This document shows positions 19,357 through 27,837 of a stretch of 64,000 nt of DNA, piece by piece (the stretch's first letter is position 1; every line of letters begins with the position of its first letter). The DNA is from Streptomyces sp. NBC_01260 (GTDB lineage: Bacteria; Actinomycetota; Actinomycetes; Streptomycetales; Streptomycetaceae), in assembly GCF_036226405.1 (NCBI RefSeq), contig NZ_CP108464.1, positions 6,944,001 to 7,008,000 on the forward strand. The letters are read 5' to 3'. The notes beneath the pieces are model-generated. The model searched no databases and was not told the origin of the DNA. It saw nothing but the letters and a program-made list of their open reading frames with translations. Made by a program: the position numbers and the translations under genes.

Positions 19357-20691
19357 GTGAGCGAGACCAGAGCGGCCCGGACCGGCTCGGGCGAGAGCGC
19401 CGAGAACGAGGTCGTGGACCTCTGTCGTGATCTGATCCGGATCGACACCAGTAACTACGGGGACCATTCGGGGCCGGGCGAACGGCTGGCCGCCGAGTAC
19501 GTGGCGGAGAAGCTCGCGGAGGTCGGGCTGGAGCCGCAGATCTTCGAGTCCCACAAGGGCCGCGCCTCCACAGTCGCGCGGATCGAGGGCGAGGACTCCT
19601 CCAGGCCGGCCCTGCTGATCCACGGCCACACCGATGTCGTCCCGGCGAACGCCCACGACTGGACGCACCACCCCTTCTCGGGGGAGATCGCGGACGGCTG
19701 TGTGTGGGGCCGGGGCGCGGTCGACATGAAGGACATGGACGCGATGACCCTCGCGGTCGTGCGCGAGCGGATGCGCAGCGGCCGCAAGCCCCCGCGGGAC
19801 ATCGTGCTCGCCTTCCTCGCGGACGAGGAGGCGGGCGGCACCTACGGGGCCCGGTATCTCGTCGACAAGCACCCCGACCTGTTCGAGGGCGTCACCGAGG
19901 CGATCGGTGAGGTCGGCGGCTTCTCCTTCACCGTCAACGAGAACCTGCGGCTCTACCTCGTGGAGACCGCCCAGAAGGGCATGCACTGGATGCGGCTGAC
20001 CGTGGACGGCACGGCCGGTCACGGGTCCATGACCAACGACGACAACGCGATCACCGAGTTGTGCGAGGCGGTCGGGCGGCTCGGCCGGCACAACTGGCCG
20101 GTGCGGGTGACCAAGACCGTGCGGTCCTTCCTGGACGAGCTGTCCGACGCGCTCGGCACTCCGCTGGACCCCGAGGACATGGACGCCACGCTGGCGAAGC
20201 TGGGCGGCATCGCCAAGATGGTCGGCGCCACCCTGCGCAACTCCGCCGCCCCCACGATGCTGGGTGCCGGCTACAAGGTGAACGTGATCCCGGGGCAGGC
20301 CATCGCCCATGTCGACGGCCGCTTCCTTCCGGGGTACGAGCAGGAGTTCCTGGCCGACCTCGACCGGATCCTCGGTCCGCGCGTCAAGCGCGAGGACGTG
20401 CACGGCGACAAGGCGCTGGAGACCGATTTCGACGGCTCGCTGGTGGACGCGATGCAGGTCGCGCTCAAGGCGGAGGACCCGATCGCCCGTGCGGTCCCGT
20501 ACATGCTCTCGGGCGGTACGGATGCCAAGTCCTTCGACGACCTGGGTATCCGCTGCTTCGGATTCGCACCCCTGAAGCTCCCCCCGGAGCTGGATTTCGC
20601 GGGCATGTTCCACGGCGTGGACGAGCGGGTGCCGGTCGACGGCCTGAAGTTCGGCGTCCGGGTTCTCGACCGTTTCATCGACAACAGCTGA
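19357..20691 (+). CDS. M20/M25/M40-family metallopeptidase (ArgE/DapE/CPG2 type)
   Basis: A 444-residue zinc-dependent amidohydrolase. Metal/catalytic motifs are HGHTDVVPA, GRGAVDMKDMDA and FLADEEAGG (general base Glu and next metal Glu), with a terminal FHGVDERV histidine. The lid (dimerisation) domain lies around residues 190-320. Family members cleave amino-acid amides, dipeptides or N-acyl amino acids; the substrate here is not determined. The start is GTG at 19357, with GGAAGGA seven nt upstream. The gene stands alone before the chaplins. Confidence 0.88.
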   Translation: MSETRAARTGSGESAENEVVDLCRDLIRIDTSNYGDHSGPGERLAAEYVAEKLAEVGLEPQIFESHKGRASTVARIEGEDSSRPALLIHGHTDVVPANAHDWTHHPFSGEIADGCVWGRGAVDMKDMDAMTLAVVRERMRSGRKPPRDIVLAFLADEEAGGTYGARYLVDKHPDLFEGVTEAIGEVGGFSFTVNENLRLYLVETAQKGMHWMRLTVDGTAGHGSMTNDDNAITELCEAVGRLGRHNWPVRVTKTVRSFLDELSDALGTPLDPEDMDATLAKLGGIAKMVGATLRNSAAPTMLGAGYKVNVIPGQAIAHVDGRFLPGYEQEFLADLDRILGPRVKREDVHGDKALETDFDGSLVDAMQVALKAEDPIARAVPYMLSGGTDAKSFDDLGIRCFGFAPLKLPPELDFAGMFHGVDERVPVDGLKFGVRVLDRFIDNS

Positions 20692-20756
20692 CCTGGTGCC
20701 GAGTTAATCGCCAGCGTGTACGTACGCACCGGAACGAGTGAAAGGGGCTTCCTGCT

Positions 20757-20784
20757 CGTAGCCCGATCGAATTCTCCTCGTTAC
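20757..20784 (+). promoter_or_regulatory. BldN-type promoter of chpH
   Basis: CGTAGC (20757-20762), a 16-bp spacer and CGTTAC (20779-20784) match the ECF sigma factor BldN pattern CGTAAC-N16-CGTTGA at nine of twelve positions. It precedes the chaplin ATG by about 50 bp. BldN control of chaplin genes is established in Streptomyces; the assignment here is by pattern. Confidence 0.65.
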
Positions 20785-20833
20785 AGGTGATGCGGTCCGC
20801 GGCTGGGACCGCATTTGCCAACTAGGAGGAACA

Positions 20834-21067
20834 ATGATCAAGAAGATTGTCGCCGCTGCGGCTGTCACCGGCGGTCTGGTGCTCGCGGGTGCCGGCATGG
20901 CCGTCGCCGACTCCGGCGCCCAGGGTGCCGCTTTCGGCAGCCCCGGCGTGCTCTCGGGCAACGTCGTTCAGGTTCCCGTCCACGTTCCCGTGAACGTGTG
21001 CGGCAACACGATCTCCGTGATCGGGCTGCTGAACCCCACCTTCGGCAACACCTGCGTCAACGTCTGA
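20834..21067 (+). CDS. chpH: Short chaplin, ChpH-like
   Basis: A 77-residue secreted protein: signal peptide to AVADS (about residue 26), then one chaplin domain with the typical GSPGVLSGN, VPVHVPVNVCGNT and GLLNPTFGNTCVNV blocks and two cysteines that form the conserved disulfide. Short chaplins assemble into amyloid fibrils on aerial hyphae and spores and lower surface tension. Its length and place beside a long chaplin match chpH of S. coelicolor. AGGAGG lies 7-8 nt before the ATG, and a BldN-type promoter is visible. Confidence 0.95.
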   Translation: MIKKIVAAAAVTGGLVLAGAGMAVADSGAQGAAFGSPGVLSGNVVQVPVHVPVNVCGNTISVIGLLNPTFGNTCVNV

Positions 21068-21205
21068 CGTTGTGCGTCAACCCGCAAGGGTTTGAGCCCG
21101 GTCGGCCTCGGAGTACGCGCCATGTGTTCCGGGGCCGCCGGGTCCTTTGCCTCCGCACGGTCAAGTCCGGGGGTACTCCGGAAGGTAGAAGGCAGGAAAC
21201 AACCT

Positions 21206-22009
21206 ATGCGACAGGTCACGCGTAAAGGCCTGATCACCATGGCGGCTGCGGGCGGCGTGCTCGCGCTCAGTGGCGGTTACGCGCACGCCGACGCGGGAGC
21301 GGCCGGCGGCGCATCGAATTCCCCTGGGGTGCTTTCCGGGAACTCGGTACAGATCCCGGTCGACGTGCCGGTGAACGTCTGCGGTAACTCCGTGAGCGTC
21401 GTGGGACTGCTCAACCCGACTGCGGGAAACTCCTGCGGAAACGGTTCTGGAGGTGCGGTCGCGGGCCGGACCGGATCGACCGCGGGGGCGTCGGGCAGTC
21501 ATGCGGCGGACAGCCGGACCTCCGGCAGCCGCGCGTCGGACGACCGCGGCCAGGGGGTGCGGGCTGGCACCGGCAAGCACCGGGCCGCCCGCAGTGACGA
21601 CGGGGGCGGGGCGACGGCGGAGGGGTACGCGCAGGGCTCACCCGGTCTGCTCTCGGGCAACCAGGTCCAGGTCCCCATCGACATCCCCGTGAACGCCTGC
21701 GGGAACAGCGTCACCATCGGTGGCCTGCTGAACCCCAGCCTCGGCAACTCGTGCGAGAACGAGAGCACGCCGCAGGTCGACGTTCCGGTCACCCCGGTCA
21801 CTCCGGTCACCCCGGTCACCCACGAGGTGCCGCCGGTTCCCGGACCGCGCACCATCCCGAACGTGCCGGGGCCGCAGAGTGTGCCTCAGGGCACCCCGCA
21901 GCTCGCACACACCGGATCGGGCGGGCTCGACCTGCTGATCCCGGCGAGCGCGGGTCTGCTGCTGGCAGGCGCGGGCACAGTGCTGTACCGCCGCGGCAGG
22001 GCCGCCTAG
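21206..22009 (+). CDS. chpC: Long chaplin with sortase signal, ChpC-like
   Basis: A 267-residue cell-wall protein: signal peptide (to AHADA), chaplin domain 1 (about 30-80), a Gly/Ser/Arg linker, chaplin domain 2 (about 140-190), a threonine/proline/valine linker with TPVTPVTPVT repeats, then LAHTG, a hydrophobic segment and an RRGR tail. LAxTG is the sortase E motif of streptomycetes, so it is covalently anchored and can nucleate short chaplins. It is directly downstream of chpH. Start ATG 21206 has AGGAAA about 7 nt upstream. Confidence 0.94.
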   Translation: MRQVTRKGLITMAAAGGVLALSGGYAHADAGAAGGASNSPGVLSGNSVQIPVDVPVNVCGNSVSVVGLLNPTAGNSCGNGSGGAVAGRTGSTAGASGSHAADSRTSGSRASDDRGQGVRAGTGKHRAARSDDGGGATAEGYAQGSPGLLSGNQVQVPIDIPVNACGNSVTIGGLLNPSLGNSCENESTPQVDVPVTPVTPVTPVTHEVPPVPGPRTIPNVPGPQSVPQGTPQLAHTGSGGLDLLIPASAGLLLAGAGTVLYRRGRAA

Positions 22010-22041
22010 GAGAAACGGCACTACGCGCAAGCACGGCGAAG

Positions 22042-22078
22042 GGAGCGGGCCCCGCGGCAGCGGGGCCCGCTCCGTTTC
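22042..22078. terminator. Bidirectional terminator between chpC and DUF5703 gene
   Basis: The 14-bp arms GGAGCGGGCCCCGC (22042-22055) and GCGGGGCCCGCTCC (22060-22073) are perfect, with loop GGCA, followed by GTTT. The convergent gene's stop codon lies just to the right. Confidence 0.88.
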
Positions 22079-22265
22079 ACCAGGTGGCCCGCAGCTGACG
22101 GATGATCCGCCGACGCAGCCGTACCCGGCGGCTGCCGTCACGGCGCAGCGACAGCCGGTCCAACTCCCAGTGCCCGTACTCGGCATGCTCGGTCAGCAGG
22201 CGGGTCGTCTCCTTCCGGGACACCCCGCGCGGCACGTACACGTCGACAAATTCGTATTCCGGCAT
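22077..22265 (-). CDS. DUF5703-family small protein
   Basis: A 62-residue basic protein: PEYEFVDVYVPRGVSRKETTRLLTEHAEYGHWEL then a C-terminus rich in arginine (LRRDGSRRVRLRRRIIRQLR). This is the pattern of the small actinobacterial DUF5703 proteins. Function unknown; the basic tail suggests nucleic-acid or membrane-surface contact. It is convergent with chpC and divergent from the next gene with a 47-bp gap. Confidence 0.8.
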   Translation of the reverse strand: MPEYEFVDVYVPRGVSRKETTRLLTEHAEYGHWELDRLSLRRDGSRRVRLRRRIIRQLRATW

Positions 22266-22312
22266 CGCATCTATTGTGCGGGCAGAGCCTCAGTACGGAT
22301 AGCGTCTGCCCT

Positions 22313-22972
22313 ATGTCTGATGCTGCGCAGCCATCCGCTGCCGAGGTACGCGCCGCCGCCGATGCGGTCAAGGTCGCGCTCGACCGTCACCTCGAGGCGG
22401 TCGAACGCCGGTCCGGGGACGACGACCCCGCTGTTTACGACGCGTTCAACGCACTGGCCGCTGCGGCGGAGGTCTATGACGAACTCCTCTACGACCGCCA
22501 TGACGAGGTCACCCCGTTCGAGATTCCGGGCGCGCAGGACTCCCTGCCGCCCTACAGCGGTCCCGAGGAGCCGCACGCACTCAGTGTGCTGATCCGCCGC
22601 GACTACGCGGTGGCGGAGCCGCAGCGGCTGCTCGCCCAGGCGCAGCGACTCGCGGACCTGGATCCGGACGGCCGCGACAGCGACGGGGCGGCCGTGGTCG
22701 GGAGCAGCGTCCATGCGGCGCTGGGGGTGCTCTTCGGGGAGTACGAGGCGGACGAGATCGCGTCCCGGCACACGGAATTCGGTCTGGAGGAGGGCGACTC
22801 CACCCTCTGGGTCGCGGCGGCGGACGAACTGCCGGAGCCGGGGGAGTGGCTGGGCGCGCCCTTCGACGACGCGGACCCCCAGCTGGTGGTCTGCCGGTTC
22901 GATGTCAGTGCCGTCTTCGACGAGGACGAGCTGGACGGGGAACTGGGCGGTCTGGCGAGGGACGGCTCCTGA
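22313..22972 (+). CDS. Conserved hypothetical acidic protein
   Basis: A 219-residue acidic soluble protein. It begins with a helix-rich region (AAEVRAAADAVKVALDRHLEAVERR, ALAAAAEVYDELLYDRHDEVTPFE) and ends in a strand-rich, very acidic part (FDDADPQLVVCRFDVSAVFDEDELDGELGG). No signal peptide or catalytic motif is visible. It is widely seen in Streptomyces near the chaplins (recollection). The ATG at 22313 is chosen because an upstream ATG (22274) lies in the short divergent promoter; no clear Shine-Dalgarno is present. Confidence 0.75.
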   Translation: MSDAAQPSAAEVRAAADAVKVALDRHLEAVERRSGDDDPAVYDAFNALAAAAEVYDELLYDRHDEVTPFEIPGAQDSLPPYSGPEEPHALSVLIRRDYAVAEPQRLLAQAQRLADLDPDGRDSDGAAVVGSSVHAALGVLFGEYEADEIASRHTEFGLEEGDSTLWVAAADELPEPGEWLGAPFDDADPQLVVCRFDVSAVFDEDELDGELGGLARDGS

Positions 22973-23012
22973 CCGGTCCGTCTGCGACCGTCACGCCGTG
23001 ACCGGTGCCGTG

Positions 23013-23057
23013 CCGCAGGGCCGGGCGGATGCGCGACGCATCCGCCCGGCCCTGCGG
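23013..23057. terminator. Long bidirectional hairpin
   Basis: Perfect 21-bp arms at 23013-23033 and 23037-23057 with loop CGA. It lies between two convergent genes, two bases from the stop of the minus-strand gene. Confidence 0.9.
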
Positions 23058-23059
23058 TC

Positions 23060-25408
23060 TCACCCGCCGGACGCCTCCAGCAGGGTGCGCAGCCGGGTGG
23101 TGCGGTCCTGCGCGGGGGACTGGGCGACCGCGCGCGGCAGAGCCTGGTCCACCCCGTGCACCACCGACAGGTGCCGCTCACCCCGGCCGAAAGCGGTGTA
23201 GACCCAGGGACGGCTGAGCCCCTGCGCCGCGTCACCGGGCAGTACGACGACCACCGCGGGCCACCGCATACCGGCCGCCTGATGGGCGCTGAGCGCCCAG
23301 GCGTGCCGTACGGACGCCTCCACCCGCTCCTGCGGTACGACGACCGGGGTCCCCGCACAGTCCAGGTGCAGGCCCTCGGCGTCGGCCGAGACGACCACGC
23401 CGGGCATGGTCCTGCCCGGTGCCGGGACATGGGCGATCCGGTCGCCGGGGTCGAATCCGCCGAACCGTCCGGGGCCGGGGTTGAGCCGCTGCTTGAGCGC
23501 CTCGTTCAGCGCCCGGGTGCCCGCCGAGCCGCCGTGGCCGACGGTGATCACCTGGGTGTCGGACGACGGCACGCCGATGGCGCGCGGCACCGAGTCGGCG
23601 ACCAGCTGCACCGTGCGGTGCACCGCCTCGCCCGCGTCACGCACGGGCACGATCACCACTTCTTTGCCCGGCGCCGCCACCTGGTTCAGCTCCCCGATGC
23701 CGATGCCGGAGACCAGCTCACCGATCGGACCGGGATCCGGCGTACGGGAGACGATCTGCGGGCACGCACGGGCGGCCAGCACATCGGCGAACACCCGCCC
23801 CGCGCCCGCCGACCCCAGCACGCCCGGATCGCCGCTGAGCACCAGACGGGTGCCGTCGGCGAGGGCCTCCACCAGCATCGCACCGGTCTCGACGTCGACC
23901 TGCGGGGCGTCCAGCACGACGAGCAGGTCGACGGCGACGGCCCCCTCCTCGTCCCGTCCGGGGCCCTCCGCGCCCGAGAGCAGCCCGGCCAGCGTGACGG
24001 CCGCCGACGGGTCGCCGACCGCCTCGGCCAGCCGCTGCCTGCCGTCCACGCTGTGGGTGGCGCCCAGCGCCCGCAGACCGAGGCCGCTCGCCGCCGCGAT
24101 CAGCGCGGCGGGCTCGGCCCTGGCCGCCTCACCGCCGGTGTGCGCGACGAGTCCGTGGGCCGCGGCCGTACGGATCAGCTCGGCGGCCGAGGGGGAGGGC
24201 GCCGACGCGGCGGCCTGCGACCAGTCGGCGTCCTTCTCGCAGGCGTTCACCAGCCGGGCCAGCCCGTCGGCGAGGCTCTCCTCGGCCAGCGCGTACCGGT
24301 CGAGGCCGAGGAACACCTGCACCGGCTCCCGCCCGTCCCCGGTCTCCTCGCCCTCACCGGCGTCGGCGCCCGCATCCGGGGCCTCTGCCGGTTCCTCGGT
24401 CTCCTCGTCCTCCGGGCCGTCCTGGAAGACCAGGACGACGCCCTCGGCGACGGCGTGCTGCACGGCCGCGTCGGGGTCGGTCACCGACCGCCCGGCGAGC
24501 GCGGCCCGCACCTCGGCCGCGTCCAGCGCGGTGTGGCCCTGCAGCGCCGCGCGCTCCAGCAGCCAGCCGACCAGGGCCGCGGTGCGCCGCTCGTCGTCGG
24601 GTCCGCATCCGTCGCCCAGCAGCGCGCGTGCGAAGCCGTCCGCCTGGTCCGGCCCGACGCCGGGGAGGGAGAGCAGCTGCCAGGGGTCCTCGCGCAGGGT
24701 GTCGGCCGCCTGTGCGCCGAGCGTCCCGGCGGCCGGGGCGGCCAGGCTCTCGGGAGCCCCGCCGGCGGCCAGCACGGCGGCGACGGCGGCGACCGCCTCG
24801 GGAGCGGCGCCCTGAGGGGCGCGGACGGACTCAGGGGCCCGTTCCCGGACCGGGGGCGGCGCGGGGACGGTCCGGCGGGGAACGGCGGGAGCGGGGGAGT
24901 CGAAGAACGCGGCTCCCGGCTTCTCGCCGCTCTCCACAGCGCGTACGGCCGCCAGCAGATCGGCGGCCGGTCCGCTCAGTTTCGTACCGGCGGGGATGGG
25001 GCCGTCCTTCTCGGCCTTGCGCTTCTCGATCCGCTCCAGCAGCTCGCGCTGGGCGGCCAGCTCCACCTCGGCCTCGGAGAGGACGGGGGCGGCGGGGGTG
25101 TCGCCTTCGGCGCTTCCTGCGCTACCCGCGGCGGCGTCGCCGTCCGGTCCTTCGCCGGTCGCGTCGGCGGGGTCCGGCCCGGCCGATGCCTCGTCCGTCC
25201 CCTCGGTGTCCGTCGCGCCGGTCGCGGCAGCCGTCTCCCCGTCGTCGGCCGCCTCGTCGTCGGTACCGTCGTCAGTCGCCCCGCCGGTCGCTTCGGCGGT
25301 CCCGGCGGCGGCCTCCTCGGCCGGGGAGGGCGCGGTGGCGTCCGCGACGACGCTGTCGTCGTCGGTGGCCGAGGGGCCGGGGGATTCCCCCCGGGGAAGC
25401 GCAGTCAC
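23060..25408 (-). CDS. RecD2-like helicase-fold protein with degenerate ATPase motifs
   Basis: A 782-residue protein. Residues 1-110 are an acidic Ala/Asp/Glu/Thr low-complexity tail. A helix-hairpin-helix follows (DPWQLLSLPGVGPDQADGFARAL, about 240-265), as in RecD2. The helicase core is recognisable but eroded: the P-loop position reads VAHTGGEAARAEP (Thr424 region) with no GKT, Walker B reads VVLDAPQVD (Asp500-Ala501 instead of Asp-Glu), and the late TVHKSQG motif reads SAHQAAG. It should not hydrolyse ATP and may act as a DNA-binding scaffold. GTG start overlaps the upstream aldo/keto reductase stop (GTGA), so they are co-translated. Confidence 0.75.
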   Translation of the reverse strand: MTALPRGESPGPSATDDDSVVADATAPSPAEEAAAGTAEATGGATDDGTDDEAADDGETAAATGATDTEGTDEASAGPDPADATGEGPDGDAAAGSAGSAEGDTPAAPVLSEAEVELAAQRELLERIEKRKAEKDGPIPAGTKLSGPAADLLAAVRAVESGEKPGAAFFDSPAPAVPRRTVPAPPPVRERAPESVRAPQGAAPEAVAAVAAVLAAGGAPESLAAPAAGTLGAQAADTLREDPWQLLSLPGVGPDQADGFARALLGDGCGPDDERRTAALVGWLLERAALQGHTALDAAEVRAALAGRSVTDPDAAVQHAVAEGVVLVFQDGPEDEETEEPAEAPDAGADAGEGEETGDGREPVQVFLGLDRYALAEESLADGLARLVNACEKDADWSQAAASAPSPSAAELIRTAAAHGLVAHTGGEAARAEPAALIAAASGLGLRALGATHSVDGRQRLAEAVGDPSAAVTLAGLLSGAEGPGRDEEGAVAVDLLVVLDAPQVDVETGAMLVEALADGTRLVLSGDPGVLGSAGAGRVFADVLAARACPQIVSRTPDPGPIGELVSGIGIGELNQVAAPGKEVVIVPVRDAGEAVHRTVQLVADSVPRAIGVPSSDTQVITVGHGGSAGTRALNEALKQRLNPGPGRFGGFDPGDRIAHVPAPGRTMPGVVVSADAEGLHLDCAGTPVVVPQERVEASVRHAWALSAHQAAGMRWPAVVVVLPGDAAQGLSRPWVYTAFGRGERHLSVVHGVDQALPRAVAQSPAQDRTTRLRTLLEASGG

Positions 25409-26388
25409 AGCGTGCTCCAGTCCTGGTCGGGATAGCGGTGCACGGGCGCCGACACATCGTCGAGCGCGCGGCAGATCTCGTCAGGAAGACTAAGCGCCTC
25501 CACTGACAATGCCTCCGCGAGCTGGCGCGCGTTGCGCGCGCCGACGATCGGGGCCACCACTCCCGGCCGGTCCCGCACCCAGGCGAGCGCCACCTGGAGC
25601 GGCGTCGTGGCCAGCCCGTCGGCGGCGGTCGCCACGGCGTCCACGATGCGGCTCGCCGGGTCGTCGAGATACGGCTCGACGAACGGGGCCAGCAGCTCGG
25701 AGGCGCCGCGCGAGCCCGCCGGGGTGCCGGTGCGGTACTTGGCGGTCAGCACGCCCCGGCCCAGGGGCGACGACGGCAGCAGCCCCACGCCGAGGTCGAG
25801 CGCCGCCGGCAGCACCTCGCGCTCCACGCCCCGTTGCAGCAGGGAGTACTCCATCTGCGTACTGGCCAGCCGGGTCCGCACGCCGGGGGAGGCCAGCTGC
25901 CAGGTCGCGGCCTTGGCCAGCTGCCAGCCGCAGAAGTTCGACACCCCCGCGTAGCGGGCGCGCCCGCTGGTCACCGCCAGGTCCAGGGCCTGGAGCGTCT
26001 CGTCCAGCGGCGTCACCGGGTCGAAGGCGTGCACCTGCCACAGGTCCACATAGTCGGTGTTGAGCCGGGACAGCGAGGCGTCGAGGGCGGCCAGCAGATG
26101 TCCGCGCGAACCGTTGAACCTGCGGTAGGGATCGGGCACGCTGCCGGCCTTGGTGGCGATGACCAGATCGCGACGCGGCACCAGGCCCTCGACGAGGCGC
26201 CCGAGCAGGTACTCGGACTCGCCGCCGCCGTACACGTCCGCGGTGTCGACGAGGGTGCCGCCCACCTCCCAGAAGACCTTCAGCTGCTCCGCAGCGTCGT
26301 GCTCGTCGGTGTCCCGGCCCCAGGTGAGGGTGCCGAGCCCGATCCGGGACACGCGAAGGCCGGTGCGGCCGAGATGCCTCTGCTCCAT
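25405..26388 (-). CDS. Aldo/keto reductase
   Basis: A 327-residue NADPH-dependent reductase with the (beta/alpha)8 fold. The catalytic tetrad is visible: Asp and Tyr in DTADVYGGGESE, Lys in VIATKAGS and His in LWQVHAFDP. The C-terminal cofactor region PIVGARNARQLAEAL is typical. The substrate is unknown. The ATG at 26388 (MEQRHLGRTGLRVSRIGLG) begins exactly where the family does; a longer frame would reach the divergent promoter. Its stop overlaps the GTG of the RecD2-like gene. Confidence 0.9.
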   Translation of the reverse strand: MEQRHLGRTGLRVSRIGLGTLTWGRDTDEHDAAEQLKVFWEVGGTLVDTADVYGGGESEYLLGRLVEGLVPRRDLVIATKAGSVPDPYRRFNGSRGHLLAALDASLSRLNTDYVDLWQVHAFDPVTPLDETLQALDLAVTSGRARYAGVSNFCGWQLAKAATWQLASPGVRTRLASTQMEYSLLQRGVEREVLPAALDLGVGLLPSSPLGRGVLTAKYRTGTPAGSRGASELLAPFVEPYLDDPASRIVDAVATAADGLATTPLQVALAWVRDRPGVVAPIVGARNARQLAEALSVEALSLPDEICRALDDVSAPVHRYPDQDWSTL

Positions 26389-26503
26389 GGGCGCTGAGAT
26401 TACTGGCCATGGCTCCACTCGTCGCAGGGCTGTGGACAACCGGGGCCCGGGTCACCCCTGCCGGATCGTGTTCCCGCGCGCTAGAGTCCGGAGCACAGGG
26501 ACG

Positions 26504-26517
26504 TTACTGATCAGTAA
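26504..26517. promoter_or_regulatory. Perfect 14-bp palindrome, TetR-like operator
   Basis: TTACTGATCAGTAA is a perfect palindrome between a -10-like TAGAGT (26482-26487) and the ribosome-binding site of the LLM oxidoreductase gene. Its form and location, in the 5' leader, resemble TetR-family operators. No TetR gene is adjacent. Confidence 0.6.
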
Positions 26518-26528
26518 GGGGAGCGGCT

Positions 26529-27578
26529 ATGCGGCTCGGCATCAATCTCGGTTACTGGGGCGCGGGTATGGACGGGGACAACCTCGCCGTCGCGCAGGAG
26601 GCGGACCGGCTCGGCTACGACGTCTGCTGGGCGGCCGAGGCCTACGGCTCCGACGCCCCGACCGTGCTGACCTGGGTGGCCGCGCAGACCGAGTCCATCG
26701 ACGTCGGCTCCGCGATCATGCAGATCCCGGCCCGCCAGCCCGCCATGACGGCGATGACCGCGGCCACCCTCGACTCGCTCTCCGGCGGCCGGTTCCGGCT
26801 CGGCCTCGGGGTGTCGGGACCGCAGGTCTCCGAGGGCTGGTACGGCGTCAAGTTCGACAAGCCGCTGGCCCGCACCCGGGAGTACGTCGAGATCGTCCGC
26901 AAGGCGATGACCCGCGAGCGGCTGTCGTACGAGGGGCAGCACTGGACACTCCCGCTGCCGGACGGACCGGGCAAGCCGATCAAGCTGACCGTCCACCCGC
27001 AGCGCGAGCACATCCCGCTGTACATCGCCGCGATCGGTCCGAAGAACCTGGAGCAGACCGGCGAGATCGCCGACGGGGCGCTGCTGATCTTCCCCTCCGC
27101 GGACCATCTGGAGGACACCGCGGTGAAGCACCTGCGGGCGGGCCGGGAGAAGGCCGGCAAGACCATGGAGGGCTTCGACGTCTGCCCGACCCTGCCGCTC
27201 GCCATCGGCGACGACGTCAACGGCCTCGCCGACATGTTCCGGCCGTACACCGCGCTGTACGTCGGCGGCATGGGCAGCCGCAGGCAGAACTTCTACAACC
27301 AGCTCGCCCAGCGCATGGGGTACGAGAAGGAAGCCGCCGAGATCCAGGACAAGTACCTGTCCGGCGACAAGAGCGGTGCGGCCGCCGCCGTACCGCACCA
27401 GCTGATCGACCAGACCACGCTGCTGGGGTCGGTGGAGCGGATCGCCGACCGGATGCAGGCCTACGCGGCCGCGGGCGTCACGACCCTGACCCTGGCCCCG
27501 GCCGGCTTCACGCTCGACGAGCGGATCGCCGCGCTGCGCGCCGGTACGGACGCGCTGGAGCGGTCCGGGCTCGCCTGA
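26529..27578 (+). CDS. LLM-class F420-dependent oxidoreductase
   Basis: A 349-residue luciferase-like TIM-barrel enzyme beginning MRLGINLGYWGAGMDGDNLAVAQEADRLGYDVCW, characteristic of the actinobacterial F420-dependent branch. Other landmarks are QIPARQPAMTAMTAATLDSLSGGRFRLGLGVSGPQVSEGWYG and IAAIGPKNLEQTGEIADG. It is expected to carry out hydride transfer with coenzyme F420; the substrate is unknown. A GGGGAGC ribosome-binding site is present and a perfect palindrome lies in the leader. It is divergent from the aldo/keto reductase. Confidence 0.9.
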   Translation: MRLGINLGYWGAGMDGDNLAVAQEADRLGYDVCWAAEAYGSDAPTVLTWVAAQTESIDVGSAIMQIPARQPAMTAMTAATLDSLSGGRFRLGLGVSGPQVSEGWYGVKFDKPLARTREYVEIVRKAMTRERLSYEGQHWTLPLPDGPGKPIKLTVHPQREHIPLYIAAIGPKNLEQTGEIADGALLIFPSADHLEDTAVKHLRAGREKAGKTMEGFDVCPTLPLAIGDDVNGLADMFRPYTALYVGGMGSRRQNFYNQLAQRMGYEKEAAEIQDKYLSGDKSGAAAAVPHQLIDQTTLLGSVERIADRMQAYAAAGVTTLTLAPAGFTLDERIAALRAGTDALERSGLA

Positions 27579-27619
27579 GGCGTATCCGGGGGCGGCGCCG
27601 CCCGTTCCCGCGCAGCACT

Positions 27620-27661
27620 ACGGCCGTGGTGGGGGCTCGGGGGCCTCCCCGCCACGGCCGT
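27620..27661. terminator. Hairpin downstream of the LLM oxidoreductase
   Basis: ACGGCCGTGGTGGGG (27620-27634) pairs with CCCCGCCACGGCCGT (27647-27661) with a single G-T pair and a 12-nt loop. Confidence 0.75.
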
Positions 27662-27837
27662 CACGCGGAACAACGCGGCCGGGGCGGTTGGGTTACGGGG
27701 CCCGCGCGGAAACGGTTCGCCAAAGGGGTGTCCGCACCGGGTGCACGTTCGGCCCAGTCCCCGGGCGTTCCTGTTGCCCGCCGGGGCCAGGAGCATTTGA
27801 CTGTCGCTCGGCGGATGCCGGCACGGAGGTGGCAGTG

